DNA from: CAVQGZ01 sp963712175
GTDB lineage: Bacteria > Actinomycetota > Actinomycetes > Jiangellales > Jiangellaceae
Direction: 5' to 3'
Assembly (NCBI GenBank): GCA_963712175.1
Contig: CAVQGZ010000008.1
Coordinates: 248,001-312,000 of the forward strand
Length of the DNA stretch: 64,000 nt
Part shown: in pieces, positions 37,940 through 46,784 of the stretch
Layout: every line of letters starts with the position of its first letter
Numbering within the stretch: the stretch's first letter is position 1
Program-made: the position numbers and the translations under genes
Notes under the pieces: model-generated
What the model was told of the DNA's origin: nothing
The model's input: the letters and a program-made list of their open reading frames with translations, nothing else
The model's database searches: none

Positions 37940-39528
37940 GTGAACGCGCTGCGAGCCGCTCTGAGCGAGCGAGCGCTGCGGCGGGCACTGCTGGCATTCC
38001 TGAGCTTCAACATCCTCGAAGAGGCGGTCTGGCTCGGCCTTCTCCTCTACGCGCACACCGTCGGCGGAGCCTCGGCAGTCGGCGCGGTCGCCGTGGCGCA
38101 GCTGATCCCCGCGACCCTGCTCGCCCCCGTCACGGCTACGTGGCTCGACCGGCACTCCGTCCGGGCGGGGCTTGCGTTCGCCTACGGGGCCACCGCCGCG
38201 ACGACCCTGGTCGTCGCCGTCCTGCTTCTCATGCAGGCGTCGGTGGTGCCGATCGTCCTCGCCGCCGTGGTGCAGAGCGCAGCCGTCACCATGGGTCGCC
38301 CGGCCCACTACGCCGCGCTGCCGCGGCTGTCCGAGCTGCCGTCCCACCTGGTCGCCGCCAACGCCGCGACGGGCACCGTCGAGTCCGTCGGGGTGCTTCT
38401 CGGACCGCTCACCGTGACCGTCGCGCTCCTGGCGTGGGACGTGGCACCCCTGTTCGTGGTGTTGTCGCTGCTGCTGGGCCTGGGGGCAGCGCTCATCGCG
38501 TCATCCCCAGCCGGTGCACACGTCGCCCTGGGTGATCAGCAGGAGTCGGCAGAGCCCTTCCTTCGAGCCGCCACCGAGGGCGTGCGCGAGGTGCGGCGAA
38601 TCCCGGGCGCCTTCGCCCTGCTCGTGATCATCGGACTCGTGTGGGTTCTGCAGGGCGCGCTCGACGTCTTGGGTGTCAGCTTCGCCATCGACGTGCTCGA
38701 CGCCGGCGACGAGGGAGCCAGCGTCATCGCTGCCGGCAACGGCGTGGGGCTGCTGCTCGGCTCGCTCGCCGCCGTGGCACTTGTCGGTGTCGCCCGGCTG
38801 TCGCGGGTCGTCGTCGGTCGGAGCACGTGCTCGGAGGTGCCGCACTGGCGGCCGTCGGCCTTGTCGACGTCCTCGTTCTCGTCGTCGTGTTCGTTGCGCT
38901 GTCGGGGGTCGCGCGGCAGTTCGTCGATGTGGCGGGGCGGACGCTGCTGCACCGCAACGCGAACGAGCGGGCGATGGCCCGGGTCTTCGGAGTCCAGGAG
39001 GCGGTGCTCACCGGTGGGATGGCGATCGGGGCCACGCTGGCGCCCATCGTGATCGCGCTCGCCGGCGATCGGGTCGCGTTCGCGGTGACCGGCGCCGTGC
39101 TCGCCATTCCCGCGGTTCTGGCCCTTCCGCTGCTGAGGGGCCTCGACCGTAGCGGCGTCGTGGCGGCCCAGCAGATCTCGTTGCTGGGCAGGCTGTCGTT
39201 CTTCGCTCCGCTGCCCCCGCCCGACCTGGAGCGGCTGGCCCTGTCCAGCGGCCGGCACGAGGCGGTCGCCGGCGAGATGCTCATCGAGCAGGGTGACGTG
39301 GGGGACCGCTTCTACGCGGTGCACTCCGGCACCTACCGGGTGGACAAGAACGGTGAGACGGTCGCCGTGCTGGGGCCCGGGGACTACTTCGGTGAGATCG
39401 CGCTGCTGCGCGACGTCCCGCGGACGGCATCGGTCACCTGCGTCTCCAACGGCGAAGTGCTCGTCCTCGACCGCGAGCCGTTTCTGTCTGCGATGAGTCG
39501 CACGCGGCCAGCAGTGTCTGACGACTAA
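37940..39528 (+). CDS. MFS transporter fused to a cyclic nucleotide-binding domain, frameshifted
   Basis: Residues 1 to about 295 have at least seven membrane helices of an MFS half (FNILEEAVWLGLLLYAHTV, TLLAPVTATWLDRHSVR). After a +1/-1 shift near 38815-38830 come the remaining helices (LVDVLVLVVVFVALSGVAR, AVLAIPAVLALPLL). A C-terminal cNMP-binding domain follows (GEMLIEQGDVGDRFYAVHSGTYRVDKNGE, GDYFGEIALLRDVPRTASV). The combination suggests transport gated by cAMP or c-di-nucleotide, as inferred from domains. The PEG-type phosphate-binding cassette FGEIALLRDVPR is intact. The single shift is probably a sequence error. The start GTG lies 63 bases after the PqqD-Tat gene. Confidence 0.8.
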
Positions 39529-39538
39529 GTTCGTCCTC

Positions 39539-40327
39539 GTGGTCGAGTGGACGTACGGGCCGGTGATCGCCGGCATGAAGGTCGGCTTCGCTGCGATGGG
39601 CCTGCAGTTCGTCGAGCGCGGGTACGAGAACGTGCCGCGCGTGGGCGGCGGCGTCATCGCCATCAACCATGTGAGCTACTTCGACTTCATCTTCGCGGGC
39701 AAGTCGGCCGAGCCGATCGGCCGCTACGTCCGGTTCATGGCCAAGGACGTCGTCTTTCGGCACAAGGTCGCCGGCCCGCTGATGCGCGGCATGAAGCACA
39801 TCCCCGTCGACCGGGAGGCAGGGGCCGGCGCCTACTCGGCCGCCGTGCAGTCCCTGCGCGACGGGGAGCTCGTCGGCGTCTTCCCCGAAGGGACGACGAG
39901 CCGCTCGTACACGATCAAGGAGTTCAAGACGGGCGCCGCCCGGATGGCGTCCGAGTCCGGCGTGCCTCTGGTGCCGCTCATCACCTGGGGCGGGCAGCGC
40001 ATCTACACCAAGGGCCGCAAGCCCGACTTCAAGACGCGTGGCAGAGCGATCTCGGTCTCCGTCGGCGAGCCCATCGACGTGGCGCCCGACGACGACGCGC
40101 GTGAGGTGACCGAGCACCTGCGCGGGGTCATGGCCGTGCTGCTGGACGAGACGATCCGCGCGCACCCGCAGGGCCCCGACGGGCCGGACGACACCTGGTG
40201 GCTGCCGCCGCAGTACGGCGGGACGGCACTCACCCGCGAGCAGGCCCACGAGATCGAGGAGGCCGAGCGCCAGGCCCGCCTGGCCGCCCGCCGCGCGAAG
40301 GAACAGTCCGGGGGCGACGCGACCTGA
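39539..40327 (+). CDS. 1-acyl-sn-glycerol-3-phosphate acyltransferase
   Basis: A 262-residue PlsC-type enzyme with NHVSYFD (HX4D catalytic motif), a second block near GMKHIPVDR, and FPEGTTSR. It transfers an acyl group to lysophosphatidic acid in phospholipid synthesis. It is clearly different from the acyltransferase at 25.07 kb. The C-terminal 40 residues are charged and helical. The start is GTG 39539, eleven bases after the MFS-cNMP stop, so the two may be an operon. A hairpin terminator follows at 40392. Confidence 0.88.
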   Translation: MVEWTYGPVIAGMKVGFAAMGLQFVERGYENVPRVGGGVIAINHVSYFDFIFAGKSAEPIGRYVRFMAKDVVFRHKVAGPLMRGMKHIPVDREAGAGAYSAAVQSLRDGELVGVFPEGTTSRSYTIKEFKTGAARMASESGVPLVPLITWGGQRIYTKGRKPDFKTRGRAISVSVGEPIDVAPDDDAREVTEHLRGVMAVLLDETIRAHPQGPDGPDDTWWLPPQYGGTALTREQAHEIEEAERQARLAARRAKEQSGGDAT

Positions 40328-40391
40328 CCCCGCCGCCCCGGCGCGGCACCGGCCCCAGGCCGCAATGACCACGTTTGGTAGGCGTGGGCTG

Positions 40392-40421
40392 GCTTCACAC
40401 AGCGGAAACGCCGTGTGAAGC
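40392..40421 (+). terminator. Hairpin terminator with GAAA loop
   Basis: A 9-bp stem (GCTTCACAC/GTGTGAAGC), an A-C mismatch, then GCG/CGC closing a GAAA loop. GAAA is a GNRA tetraloop only when read on the plus strand, so it likely ends the acyltransferase transcript. It also lies beyond the minus-strand CoA-disulfide reductase stop. Confidence 0.6.
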
Positions 40422-40457
40422 ACCCCCTAGCCTGGCAAGGGCCGGACGGAGCCGCTC

Positions 40458-42254
40458 TCAGGCTCCCGTGTTCGTCTCGTCCTCGCTGTAGGTGATGACC
40501 GGAAGCGCCCGGCGTCCGACGGGCTCCGGCCCGCGGTGCACGGCCTTGAACGTCAGCTCGCCCCCCGACAGCGTCGACGCGCTGTACCCGTGCTGCCGCA
40601 GCAGCCGGTAGGCGAGGTACGACCGGAACCCCGAGCGGCAGTAGACGAAGACCGGCTTGTCCGAGGGCAGCTCCGACAGGCGCGAGCGCAGCTGCTTGAG
40701 CGGGATGAGCGTCGAGCCCCGGATGTTCCAGCGCTCGTGCTCCCGCGTCGACCGGACGTCCAGCAGCACCGCCCCCGGGGGAAGCGCCGGCCACTCCTCG
40801 GCGTACCAGAGGTCGAGGTCACCGCGAAGCAGGTTGGCGGCCTGGAAGCCGGCCATGTTGACCGGGTCCTTCGCCGACCCGTACGGCGGGGCGTAGGCGA
40901 GCTCGACCTCCTCGAGGTCCTCCACGCTCATGCCTGCGCGGATCGCCATCGCGAACACATCGATGCGCTTGTCCACGCCGTCGTAGCCGGCGCCCTGGGC
41001 ACCGAGCACGGTTCCGTCGGACGGGTCGAACAGCACCTTCAGGTGCATCGGCGCGGTCCCCGGGTAGTAGGACGCGTGCCCGTTCGGGTGCAGGTACACC
41101 TTCGCGTACTCGCGTCCGGCCCGTTGCAGGGTCTTCTCGGTCGCCCCGGTCACGCCGGCGGTCATGTCGAAGACCTTCACGACCGACGTCCCCTGGGTCG
41201 TCGTGTAGCGGGCCGACCGTCCACGCCCCCGCACGATGTGGTCGGCGGCAACGCGTCCCTGCCGGTTCGCCGGCCCGGCCAGCGGCACCACGATCGGGGC
41301 ACCCGTCACCGTGTCGCGCACCTGCACCGAGTCGCCGACCGCGTACACCAGCGGGTCGGACGTCTGCTGGTGCTCGTTGACGATCAGGGCCCCGCGGTCG
41401 GTGACATCCAGCCCCGCCTCGCGTGCCAGCGACGACTCGGGCCGCACACCGACGGCCAGCACGACGAGGTCGGCCGTGACCGTCCCGGCGTCACCGAGGT
41501 CGACGACCACGTCGTCGGAGCCCTCGACGGTCTCGAACCCGCTCGCTGTCGTCTGCAGGTAGAGGTGGACGCCGTTGGCCTCGAGATGGTCCTCCACCTC
41601 GCGGGACATCTCGCTGTCGAGCACCGCCATCACGTGGTCGGCGGCCTCGACGAGCGTGACGTCCAGGCCCCGGTGCCGAAACGCCTCGGCGACCTCGAGC
41701 CCGATGTACCCGCCCCCGACCACGACGGCCCGGCTGGCCCCGGTGTCCACGACCGACTTGATGGCATCCATGTCCGGGATGCTGCGAAGCGTGAACACCC
41801 GCGGGTGGTCCACGCCGGGCAGCGGCGGCTTGAGCGGCGTCGCACCGGTCGCCAGGACGAGACGTTCGTACGACTCGGTGTACTCCCGTCCAGAGGCAAG
41901 ATCTCGGACGGTCACGACCTGGGCATCGCGGTCGATCCCGACGACCTCGTGCCCGGTGCGCACCTCGAGGGCGAGGGAGTCGGCCAGCGACTTCGGCGTC
42001 TGCAGCAGCAGGGACGAGCGCTTCTGGATCTCTCCGCCGATGTGGTACGGCAGCCCGCAGTTGGCGAACGACACGTAGTCGTCGCGCTCGAGCACGACGA
42101 TCTCGGCGTCCTCGGCGAGTCGCCGCAGCCGGGCGGCGGCGGACATCCCACCGGCGACTCCGCCGACGACGACGACCTTGCCCGAGAACCCTGTGGGGAC
42201 CGGAGTGGTGCTGGCGAGCGATGCTGTCACGGGGTCCATCGTGGTGGTGGTCAC
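40458..42254 (-). CDS. CoA-disulfide reductase fused to rhodanese
   Basis: Residues 15-465 form a pyridine nucleotide-disulfide reductase: FAD motif GGVAGGMSAA, the active single Cys in FANCGLPYHI, NAD motif GGGYIGLEVAE, and AVGDSVQV. Residues 485-590 are a rhodanese domain with the active-site loop VYCRSGFRS. Such CoADR-rhodanese proteins reduce CoA-persulfides and process sulfane sulfur. The open frame runs far upstream, but the GTG at 42254 (VTTTTMDP) or the ATG at 42239 is the plausible start. A perfect CsoR/CstR-type palindrome lies 10 bases upstream, shared with the divergent transporter. That arrangement fits persulfide-responsive regulation. Confidence 0.88.
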   Translation of the reverse strand: MTTTTMDPVTASLASTTPVPTGFSGKVVVVGGVAGGMSAAARLRRLAEDAEIVVLERDDYVSFANCGLPYHIGGEIQKRSSLLLQTPKSLADSLALEVRTGHEVVGIDRDAQVVTVRDLASGREYTESYERLVLATGATPLKPPLPGVDHPRVFTLRSIPDMDAIKSVVDTGASRAVVVGGGYIGLEVAEAFRHRGLDVTLVEAADHVMAVLDSEMSREVEDHLEANGVHLYLQTTASGFETVEGSDDVVVDLGDAGTVTADLVVLAVGVRPESSLAREAGLDVTDRGALIVNEHQQTSDPLVYAVGDSVQVRDTVTGAPIVVPLAGPANRQGRVAADHIVRGRGRSARYTTTQGTSVVKVFDMTAGVTGATEKTLQRAGREYAKVYLHPNGHASYYPGTAPMHLKVLFDPSDGTVLGAQGAGYDGVDKRIDVFAMAIRAGMSVEDLEEVELAYAPPYGSAKDPVNMAGFQAANLLRGDLDLWYAEEWPALPPGAVLLDVRSTREHERWNIRGSTLIPLKQLRSRLSELPSDKPVFVYCRSGFRSYLAYRLLRQHGYSASTLSGGELTFKAVHRGPEPVGRRALPVITYSEDETNTGA

Positions 42255-42263
42255 AAGAGGACA

Positions 42264-42283
42264 GCATACCCCCCGGGGTATGC
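42264..42283. promoter_or_regulatory. CsoR/CstR-like operator palindrome
   Basis: A perfect inverted repeat with 9-base arms GCATACCCC and GGGGTATGC and a 2-base spacer lies between the divergent CoA-disulfide reductase-rhodanese and SLAC1/TehA genes. The core is identical to the site at 3491-3506. In other bacteria CstR uses this kind of site to control persulfide genes. Confidence 0.7.
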
Positions 42284-42288
42284 TTGCG

Positions 42289-43389
42289 ATGGTGAGCACG
42301 ACAACGGCCCCGGCGTCGTCGACGTCCCGCGTGCGAACCCTGCACCCCGGATGGTTCGCCTCCGTCATGGGGACGGCCGTTCTCGCGGTCGTCACGGCGG
42401 GCAACCCGCTCGGCACCGACACGCTCCGCCCGGTCTGGGAGGTGTTCGCCGCGTTCTTCCTCGTGGTGGCCACCGCGCTGGCTCTCGGCTTCGGGGCGAT
42501 GTACGTCGCCCGGTGGATGAACCACCGCGACGCGGCGATGGCCGACCTGCGCAACCCCATCCCCGGACCGCTCGTGGGCACGGTTCCTGGCGGGCTGCTC
42601 GTCCTGTCCACGGCGTTCTCCGCGGCCGGACCGCTGCTGCTGCCCGACTCCGTGGCTCGCGCAGTGGCCACGGCGCTGCTGATCATTGGAGCCCCCCTCG
42701 CGATCCTCGTCGGCATCGTCTGGGCAGCCGAGGTCGTCGACAACGCCCCGATCGGCCTGGAGAAGGTGACGGGCACGTGGTTCCTGCCGCCCGTCATCGC
42801 CGTGCTGGTGCCGCTGGCCGGGGCTCCGTTGATTGCCGACTGGCCGGCGCCGGAGCTCTGGCTCTGGCTCGGGTACGCCTTCGCCGGCGCTGGACTGCTC
42901 CTGTTCCTGCTGGTCGCTGGGCTCGTGATCGCCCGGCTGGCGCTGAAGGGTCCACCTCCGCCCCCGCTGGCCCCCGCCGTCTGGATCGCTCTCGGCCCCC
43001 CCGGCGCCGGCGGCGTCGCGCTCATCCGGCTCGCGCAGGCGTCGGAGGCAACCGGGGTGGCCCCCGGCGATGCGCTGCGCGTGCCGACCGTCGCCCTGGC
43101 GAGCGCGATGCTCGGGTTCGCCTTCTGGTGGCTTGCGTTCGCATCCCTGGTGCTGCGGCGCCAGCTGGCGCGCGGGCCCATCCCCTACTCGCCGGCGTGG
43201 TGGGCGTGGACCTTCCCGCTCGGCGCCATGACCGCCCTCACGCTCGTGCTCGGGGCGCAGTGGGAATCGCTCGCCGTCGAGGTCGTCGGCGTCGTCCTGC
43301 TGCTCGCAACGATGATGGTCTGGGGCGTGGTGGCCGGGCGAACCGCCGCGGCGATGCGCAGTGGCGCCGCCTGGGAGAGGCACGGCTGA
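42289..43389 (+). CDS. SLAC1/TehA-type anion or sulfite transporter
   Basis: A protein of about 366 residues with ten hydrophobic segments. The first, HPGWFASVMGTAVLAVVTA, carries the pore-lining WF-x-x-x-MGT pattern of the TDT (TehA/SLAC1/SSU1) family. Members include sulfite and organic-anion transporters; the shared operator with a rhodanese-CoADR makes sulfite or another sulfur anion the likely cargo, an inference. The ATG at 42280 overlaps the palindrome, so I prefer ATG 42289, with GTG 42292 also possible. Its stop overlaps the next gene's start (TGATG). Confidence 0.8.
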   Translation: MVSTTTAPASSTSRVRTLHPGWFASVMGTAVLAVVTAGNPLGTDTLRPVWEVFAAFFLVVATALALGFGAMYVARWMNHRDAAMADLRNPIPGPLVGTVPGGLLVLSTAFSAAGPLLLPDSVARAVATALLIIGAPLAILVGIVWAAEVVDNAPIGLEKVTGTWFLPPVIAVLVPLAGAPLIADWPAPELWLWLGYAFAGAGLLLFLLVAGLVIARLALKGPPPPPLAPAVWIALGPPGAGGVALIRLAQASEATGVAPGDALRVPTVALASAMLGFAFWWLAFASLVLRRQLARGPIPYSPAWWAWTFPLGAMTALTLVLGAQWESLAVEVVGVVLLLATMMVWGVVAGRTAAAMRSGAAWERHG

Positions 43390-43760
43390 TGGCTGCGGCT
43401 GGTGGCTCGGCACAGCACCTCGACCTGCTCGAGCGCGCGACCGACCTGCGCGCGGACGCGACCAGGCACCTCACGGCGCTGGCCGGTGACGCGTCCATGT
43501 GTGCGATCGGACGCTCTGGCAGGTCGTTCCCGGCCGCGAAGTACCACGAAGGTCGCCAGGCTGCCGCGAACGAGGTGCGTCGGGCCCTTCGCAGGGACCC
43601 CGGTGCGCACGTGCTGGCGGGCATCACCGACGTGTGGACGACGCGTGCGGACGAGGCGTCCGAGAAGGGTCCCGACTGGGTCGCCTACTTCGCCGGCGGC
43701 TTGGACGCGCTCGCCGAGCTCGCGGCCTCGGGCCCCCCGACGCTTGCGTCCGAGAGCTGA
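43389..43760 (+). CDS. Small hypothetical protein downstream of the transporter
   Basis: A 123-residue soluble, mostly helical protein, starting at ATG 43389, which overlaps the transporter stop by one base, so it is translationally coupled. Visible features are CAIGRSGRSFPAAKYHEGRQAA and WVAYFAGGLDALAEL. I do not recognise the family. Coupling to the TDT transporter under the CsoR-like operator suggests a role in the same sulfur or metal response, but that is only context. A hairpin terminator follows at 43770. Confidence 0.5.
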   Translation: MAAAGGSAQHLDLLERATDLRADATRHLTALAGDASMCAIGRSGRSFPAAKYHEGRQAAANEVRRALRRDPGAHVLAGITDVWTTRADEASEKGPDWVAYFAGGLDALAELAASGPPTLASES

Positions 43761-43769
43761 GCACCTATC

Positions 43770-43788
43770 CGTCCGAGTTCCTCGGACG
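43770..43788. terminator. Hairpin terminator between convergent genes
   Basis: An 8-bp stem (CGTCCGAG/CTCGGACG) with a TTC loop, 10 bases after the small hypothetical gene and 45 bases from the pstB stop. It can serve both strands. Confidence 0.55.
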
Positions 43789-43832
43789 CAAGGGTCACTC
43801 TCGGACGCAGCGGAGCGACGACCCGGCCTGAT

Positions 43833-44612
43833 TCAGCCGAAGCGGCCTGAGATGTAGTCCTCGGTCTCCTTGTTCGACGGGTTGCTGAACATCGTCTGCG
43901 TCTCGTCGAACTCGATCAGCTTGCCGGGCTTGCCGGTGCCCTCGATGTTGAAGAAGCCCGTCTTGTCGCTCACCCGGGCGGCCTGCTGCATGTTGTGGGT
44001 GACGATCACGATCGTGTACTCGCTCTTGAGCTCCTCGATCAGGTCTTCGATCGCCAGCGTCGAGATGGGGTCCAGGGCAGAGCAGGGCTCGTCCATGAGC
44101 ACCACCTCGGGCTGGATGGCGATCGCCCGAGCGATGCACAGGCGCTGCTGCTGCCCACCCGACAGCCCTGACCCGGGGTTGTCGAGGCGGTCCTTGACCT
44201 CCGTCCAGAGGTTGGCCCCGCGCAGGGACTGCTCGACGAGGTCCTCCATCTCGCTCTTGGAGGTCTTCTGACCGTTCAGCCTCTGCCCCGCGATGACGTT
44301 CTCGCGGATCGACATCGTCGGGAACGGGTTCGGCCGCTGGAACACCATGCCGACGTTGCGGCGCACCCCGACCGGGTCGACGCCCTCGCCGTAGATGTTG
44401 ATGCCGTCGATCTCGACGGTCCCCTCCGCGTACGCACCGGGGATCACCTCGTGCATGCGGTTCAGCGTGCGCAGGAACGTTGACTTGCCGCACCCGGACG
44501 GCCCGATGAGGGCTGTCACCGCCTTGGGCTCGATGGTCATCGAGACGTCCTCCACGGCTTTGAAGGCGCCGTAGTAGATGCTGAGGTTCTCGACGTCGAT
44601 CTGCTTGGCCAC
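43833..44612 (-). CDS. pstB: Phosphate ABC transporter ATP-binding protein PstB
   Basis: A 259-residue ATPase with Walker A GPSGCGKST (residues 37-45), signature LSGGQQQRLC, Walker B VVLMDEP and a switch His in VTHNMQQ. The length and the GAFKAVEDVSM and NPFPTMSIRENV segments are typical of PstB. It powers high-affinity phosphate import with PstC, PstA and PstS. It is the last gene of the minus-strand pst operon, 18 bases after pstA. No phoU is adjacent. Confidence 0.95.
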   Translation of the reverse strand: MAKQIDVENLSIYYGAFKAVEDVSMTIEPKAVTALIGPSGCGKSTFLRTLNRMHEVIPGAYAEGTVEIDGINIYGEGVDPVGVRRNVGMVFQRPNPFPTMSIRENVIAGQRLNGQKTSKSEMEDLVEQSLRGANLWTEVKDRLDNPGSGLSGGQQQRLCIARAIAIQPEVVLMDEPCSALDPISTLAIEDLIEELKSEYTIVIVTHNMQQAARVSDKTGFFNIEGTGKPGKLIEFDETQTMFSNPSNKETEDYISGRFG

Positions 44613-44630
44613 GTCTCAATCCTTACCTGT

Positions 44631-45698
44631 TCATGCCTTCTTCGGGGAGAAGCGCACGGCGAACAACCGGGCAATCAGGTTGAGCCCGAGCACGATGATG
44701 ATGAGCACCAGCGCTGCTGACCAGGCCCGCTCGTAGCCCGGCTCCGGCGGGAAGCCCGGCGTCACGTAGGAGTAGTACGAGTACACCGGCAGCGCCGTCA
44801 TGCGCCCCTCGAACGGGTTCCAGTTCACCGTCGAGGTGAACCCCGCGGTGAGCAGCAGGGGCGCGGTCTCGCCGATGACGCGAGCGATCGCCAGCACGAC
44901 GCCGGTCACGATGCCGGCCAGCGCCGTCGGCAGCACGACCTTCGTGATCGTGCGCCACTTCTGCACGCCGAGGGCGTAGGACGCCTCGCGCAGCTCGTTC
45001 GGGACGAGCTTCAGCATCTCCTCGGTCGCGCGCACCACGGTGGGGATCATCAGCACCGTCAGCGCGATCGCCCCGGCGAACCCCGACTTGTACCCGGGCC
45101 CGATCAAGAACGCGAACAGCGCGAAGGCGAAGAGCCCGGCGACGATGGACGGGATACCGGTCATGACGTCCACCAGGAACGTGACCCAGCGGGCGAGCGG
45201 GCCCTTGCCGTACTCGACGAGGTAGATGCCGCACAAGATGCCGACGGGAACCGAGATGGCCGTCGCGAGCAGCGTGATCATCAGGGTGCCGACGATCGCG
45301 TGCAGCGCACCGCCGCCCTCGCCGACGACGCCACGCATGTCGGAGGTGAGGAACTCCGCGTCGAAGCGCGCCCAGCCTTCGCTGACCACGGTGATGATCA
45401 GGGAGAGCAGGGGTGCGATCGCGATGGCGAAGGCGGCCGTCATCACCGCGGTCCAGAACCGGTCGGTGGCCCGGCGCTTGCTCTCCCGCACGCGCGAGAT
45501 GACGTAGAGCGGGATCAGGTACCCGAGAAAGACGCCGAAGCCGGCGGCCACCCAGTTGGAGGCCAGCAGGTAGGCCCCCACGCCGACGGCCAGCGCGAAG
45601 AGCCCGATGCCGACGAGCGTCGGACGCGACAGGCTCGGCTGGATGACATCGATCCGGGTCTCGCCTGCTGGCGCCGGGGGGCGAGTGGAGACGGCCAT
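44631..45698 (-). CDS. pstA: Phosphate ABC transporter permease PstA
   Basis: A 355-residue permease. After two N-terminal hydrophobic segments (VGIGLFALAVGVGAYLL and neighbour) that are an actinobacterial extension, the core begins near WTAVMTAAFAIAIAPLLSLI. The EAA loop (EASYALGVQKWRTI) contacts PstB, and the MTGIPSIVAGLFAF segment is typical. It forms the membrane channel together with PstC. It starts one base after the pstC stop and is co-transcribed. Confidence 0.93.
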   Translation of the reverse strand: MAVSTRPPAPAGETRIDVIQPSLSRPTLVGIGLFALAVGVGAYLLASNWVAAGFGVFLGYLIPLYVISRVRESKRRATDRFWTAVMTAAFAIAIAPLLSLIITVVSEGWARFDAEFLTSDMRGVVGEGGGALHAIVGTLMITLLATAISVPVGILCGIYLVEYGKGPLARWVTFLVDVMTGIPSIVAGLFAFALFAFLIGPGYKSGFAGAIALTVLMIPTVVRATEEMLKLVPNELREASYALGVQKWRTITKVVLPTALAGIVTGVVLAIARVIGETAPLLLTAGFTSTVNWNPFEGRMTALPVYSYYSYVTPGFPPEPGYERAWSAALVLIIIVLGLNLIARLFAVRFSPKKA

Positions 45699-45699
45699 G

Positions 45700-46656
45700 T
45701 CAGTTGGCTCCTGAGAACTCGGAGCGTCGCGCGATGATCGCGCGGGCGGCGAAGTTGACCGCGAAGGTCACGACGAACAGCACCAGCCCCGTCGCGACCA
45801 GGGCGTTGACGGCCAGGCCGGACGACTCGGGGAACTTCAGGGCGATGTTCGCGGCGATCGTGGACGGGTTCTCCGAGCTGATGAGGTTGAGCGACACCAG
45901 CCCGCCGGTCGTGGAGAGCACCATGGCGACGGCCATCGTCTCGCCCAACGCGCGTCCGAGCCCGAGCATGGAGCCGGAGATGATGCCGGAGCGCGCGTAC
46001 GGGAAGACCGTCATGCGGATCATCTCCCAGCGCGTGGCGCCCAGTGCCAGCGCAGCCTCTTCGTGAAGACGAGGCGTCTGCAGGAAGATCTCGCGGTTGA
46101 TGGCCGTCATGATCGGCAGCACCATGATCGCCAGCACGAGTGAGGCGGTGAGGATGGTCCGCCCGGTCACCGATGCCGGCCCGGCGAAGAACGGGATGAA
46201 GCTCAGGTTCGCGGCCAGCCACTGGTAGAAGCCGACGAGCGCCGGGGCGAACACGGCGATGCCCCACAGCCCGTAGACGACGCTGGGGATGGCAGCGAGC
46301 AGGTCGATGATGTAGCCGAGCGTCTGGGCGAGCTTGCGTGGTGCGTAGTGCGAGATGAACAGCGCGATGCCGATCGACAGTGGGACGCTCACGAGCATCG
46401 CCAGCAGCGCCGCCCAGATCGTGCCGAAGAGCAGGGGCCCGGCGTAGGCGAGGAACCCTTCACCTCCCGGCAGGTCCTCCGCCTTCGCCGTGAACGCCGG
46501 AATCGACTCCACGGTCAGGAAGATCGCGACGAACGCCAGGGTGATCAGGATGAAGACGCCGGCGCCCGTCGCGAGGCCCGAGAAGGTGCGGTCGGCACGG
46601 TGGCTGATCTTCTGGTCGAGGCGGGGGGGTCCGGCGGTGCTCGTGGGGGTCGACAC
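45700..46656 (-). CDS. pstC: Phosphate ABC transporter permease PstC
   Basis: A 318-residue permease with six hydrophobic segments, the AIPSVVYGLWGI signature and the EAALALGATRWEMI coupling loop. Partner of PstA in the phosphate channel. It lies 128 bases after pstS; that gap holds the long hairpin at 46714-46755, which should lower expression of pstCAB relative to pstS. Confidence 0.93.
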   Translation of the reverse strand: MSTPTSTAGPPRLDQKISHRADRTFSGLATGAGVFILITLAFVAIFLTVESIPAFTAKAEDLPGGEGFLAYAGPLLFGTIWAALLAMLVSVPLSIGIALFISHYAPRKLAQTLGYIIDLLAAIPSVVYGLWGIAVFAPALVGFYQWLAANLSFIPFFAGPASVTGRTILTASLVLAIMVLPIMTAINREIFLQTPRLHEEAALALGATRWEMIRMTVFPYARSGIISGSMLGLGRALGETMAVAMVLSTTGGLVSLNLISSENPSTIAANIALKFPESSGLAVNALVATGLVLFVVTFAVNFAARAIIARRSEFSGAN

Positions 46657-46713
46657 CTAGCTCTCCTCGAGTCGTCGACGGTCGGGGGACGCGAACGTCG
46701 TGGGGACAACGTA

Positions 46714-46755
46714 GAAGGTCCGGGTGCTTCCCGAAGGAAGAACACCCGGACCTTC
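46714..46755 (-). terminator. Intercistronic hairpin between pstS and pstC
   Basis: Read on the minus strand, a 13-bp stem (GAAGGTCCGGGTG and its complement) continues through a TT bulge into a 5-bp stem closed by a TTCG loop. A hairpin of this stability after pstS is a natural partial terminator or mRNA-stabilising element that gives more binding protein than permease. Confidence 0.7.
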
Positions 46756-46784
46756 GACAACCATCAGATGACCTGTCGAGAACC

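Noticed and set aside
40536..43760. A 1,074-codon plus-strand open frame antisense to the CoA-disulfide reductase
   Set aside because: It is the complement-frame shadow of a GC-rich gene. Only its last part (43389-43760) is a plausible gene with its own start.
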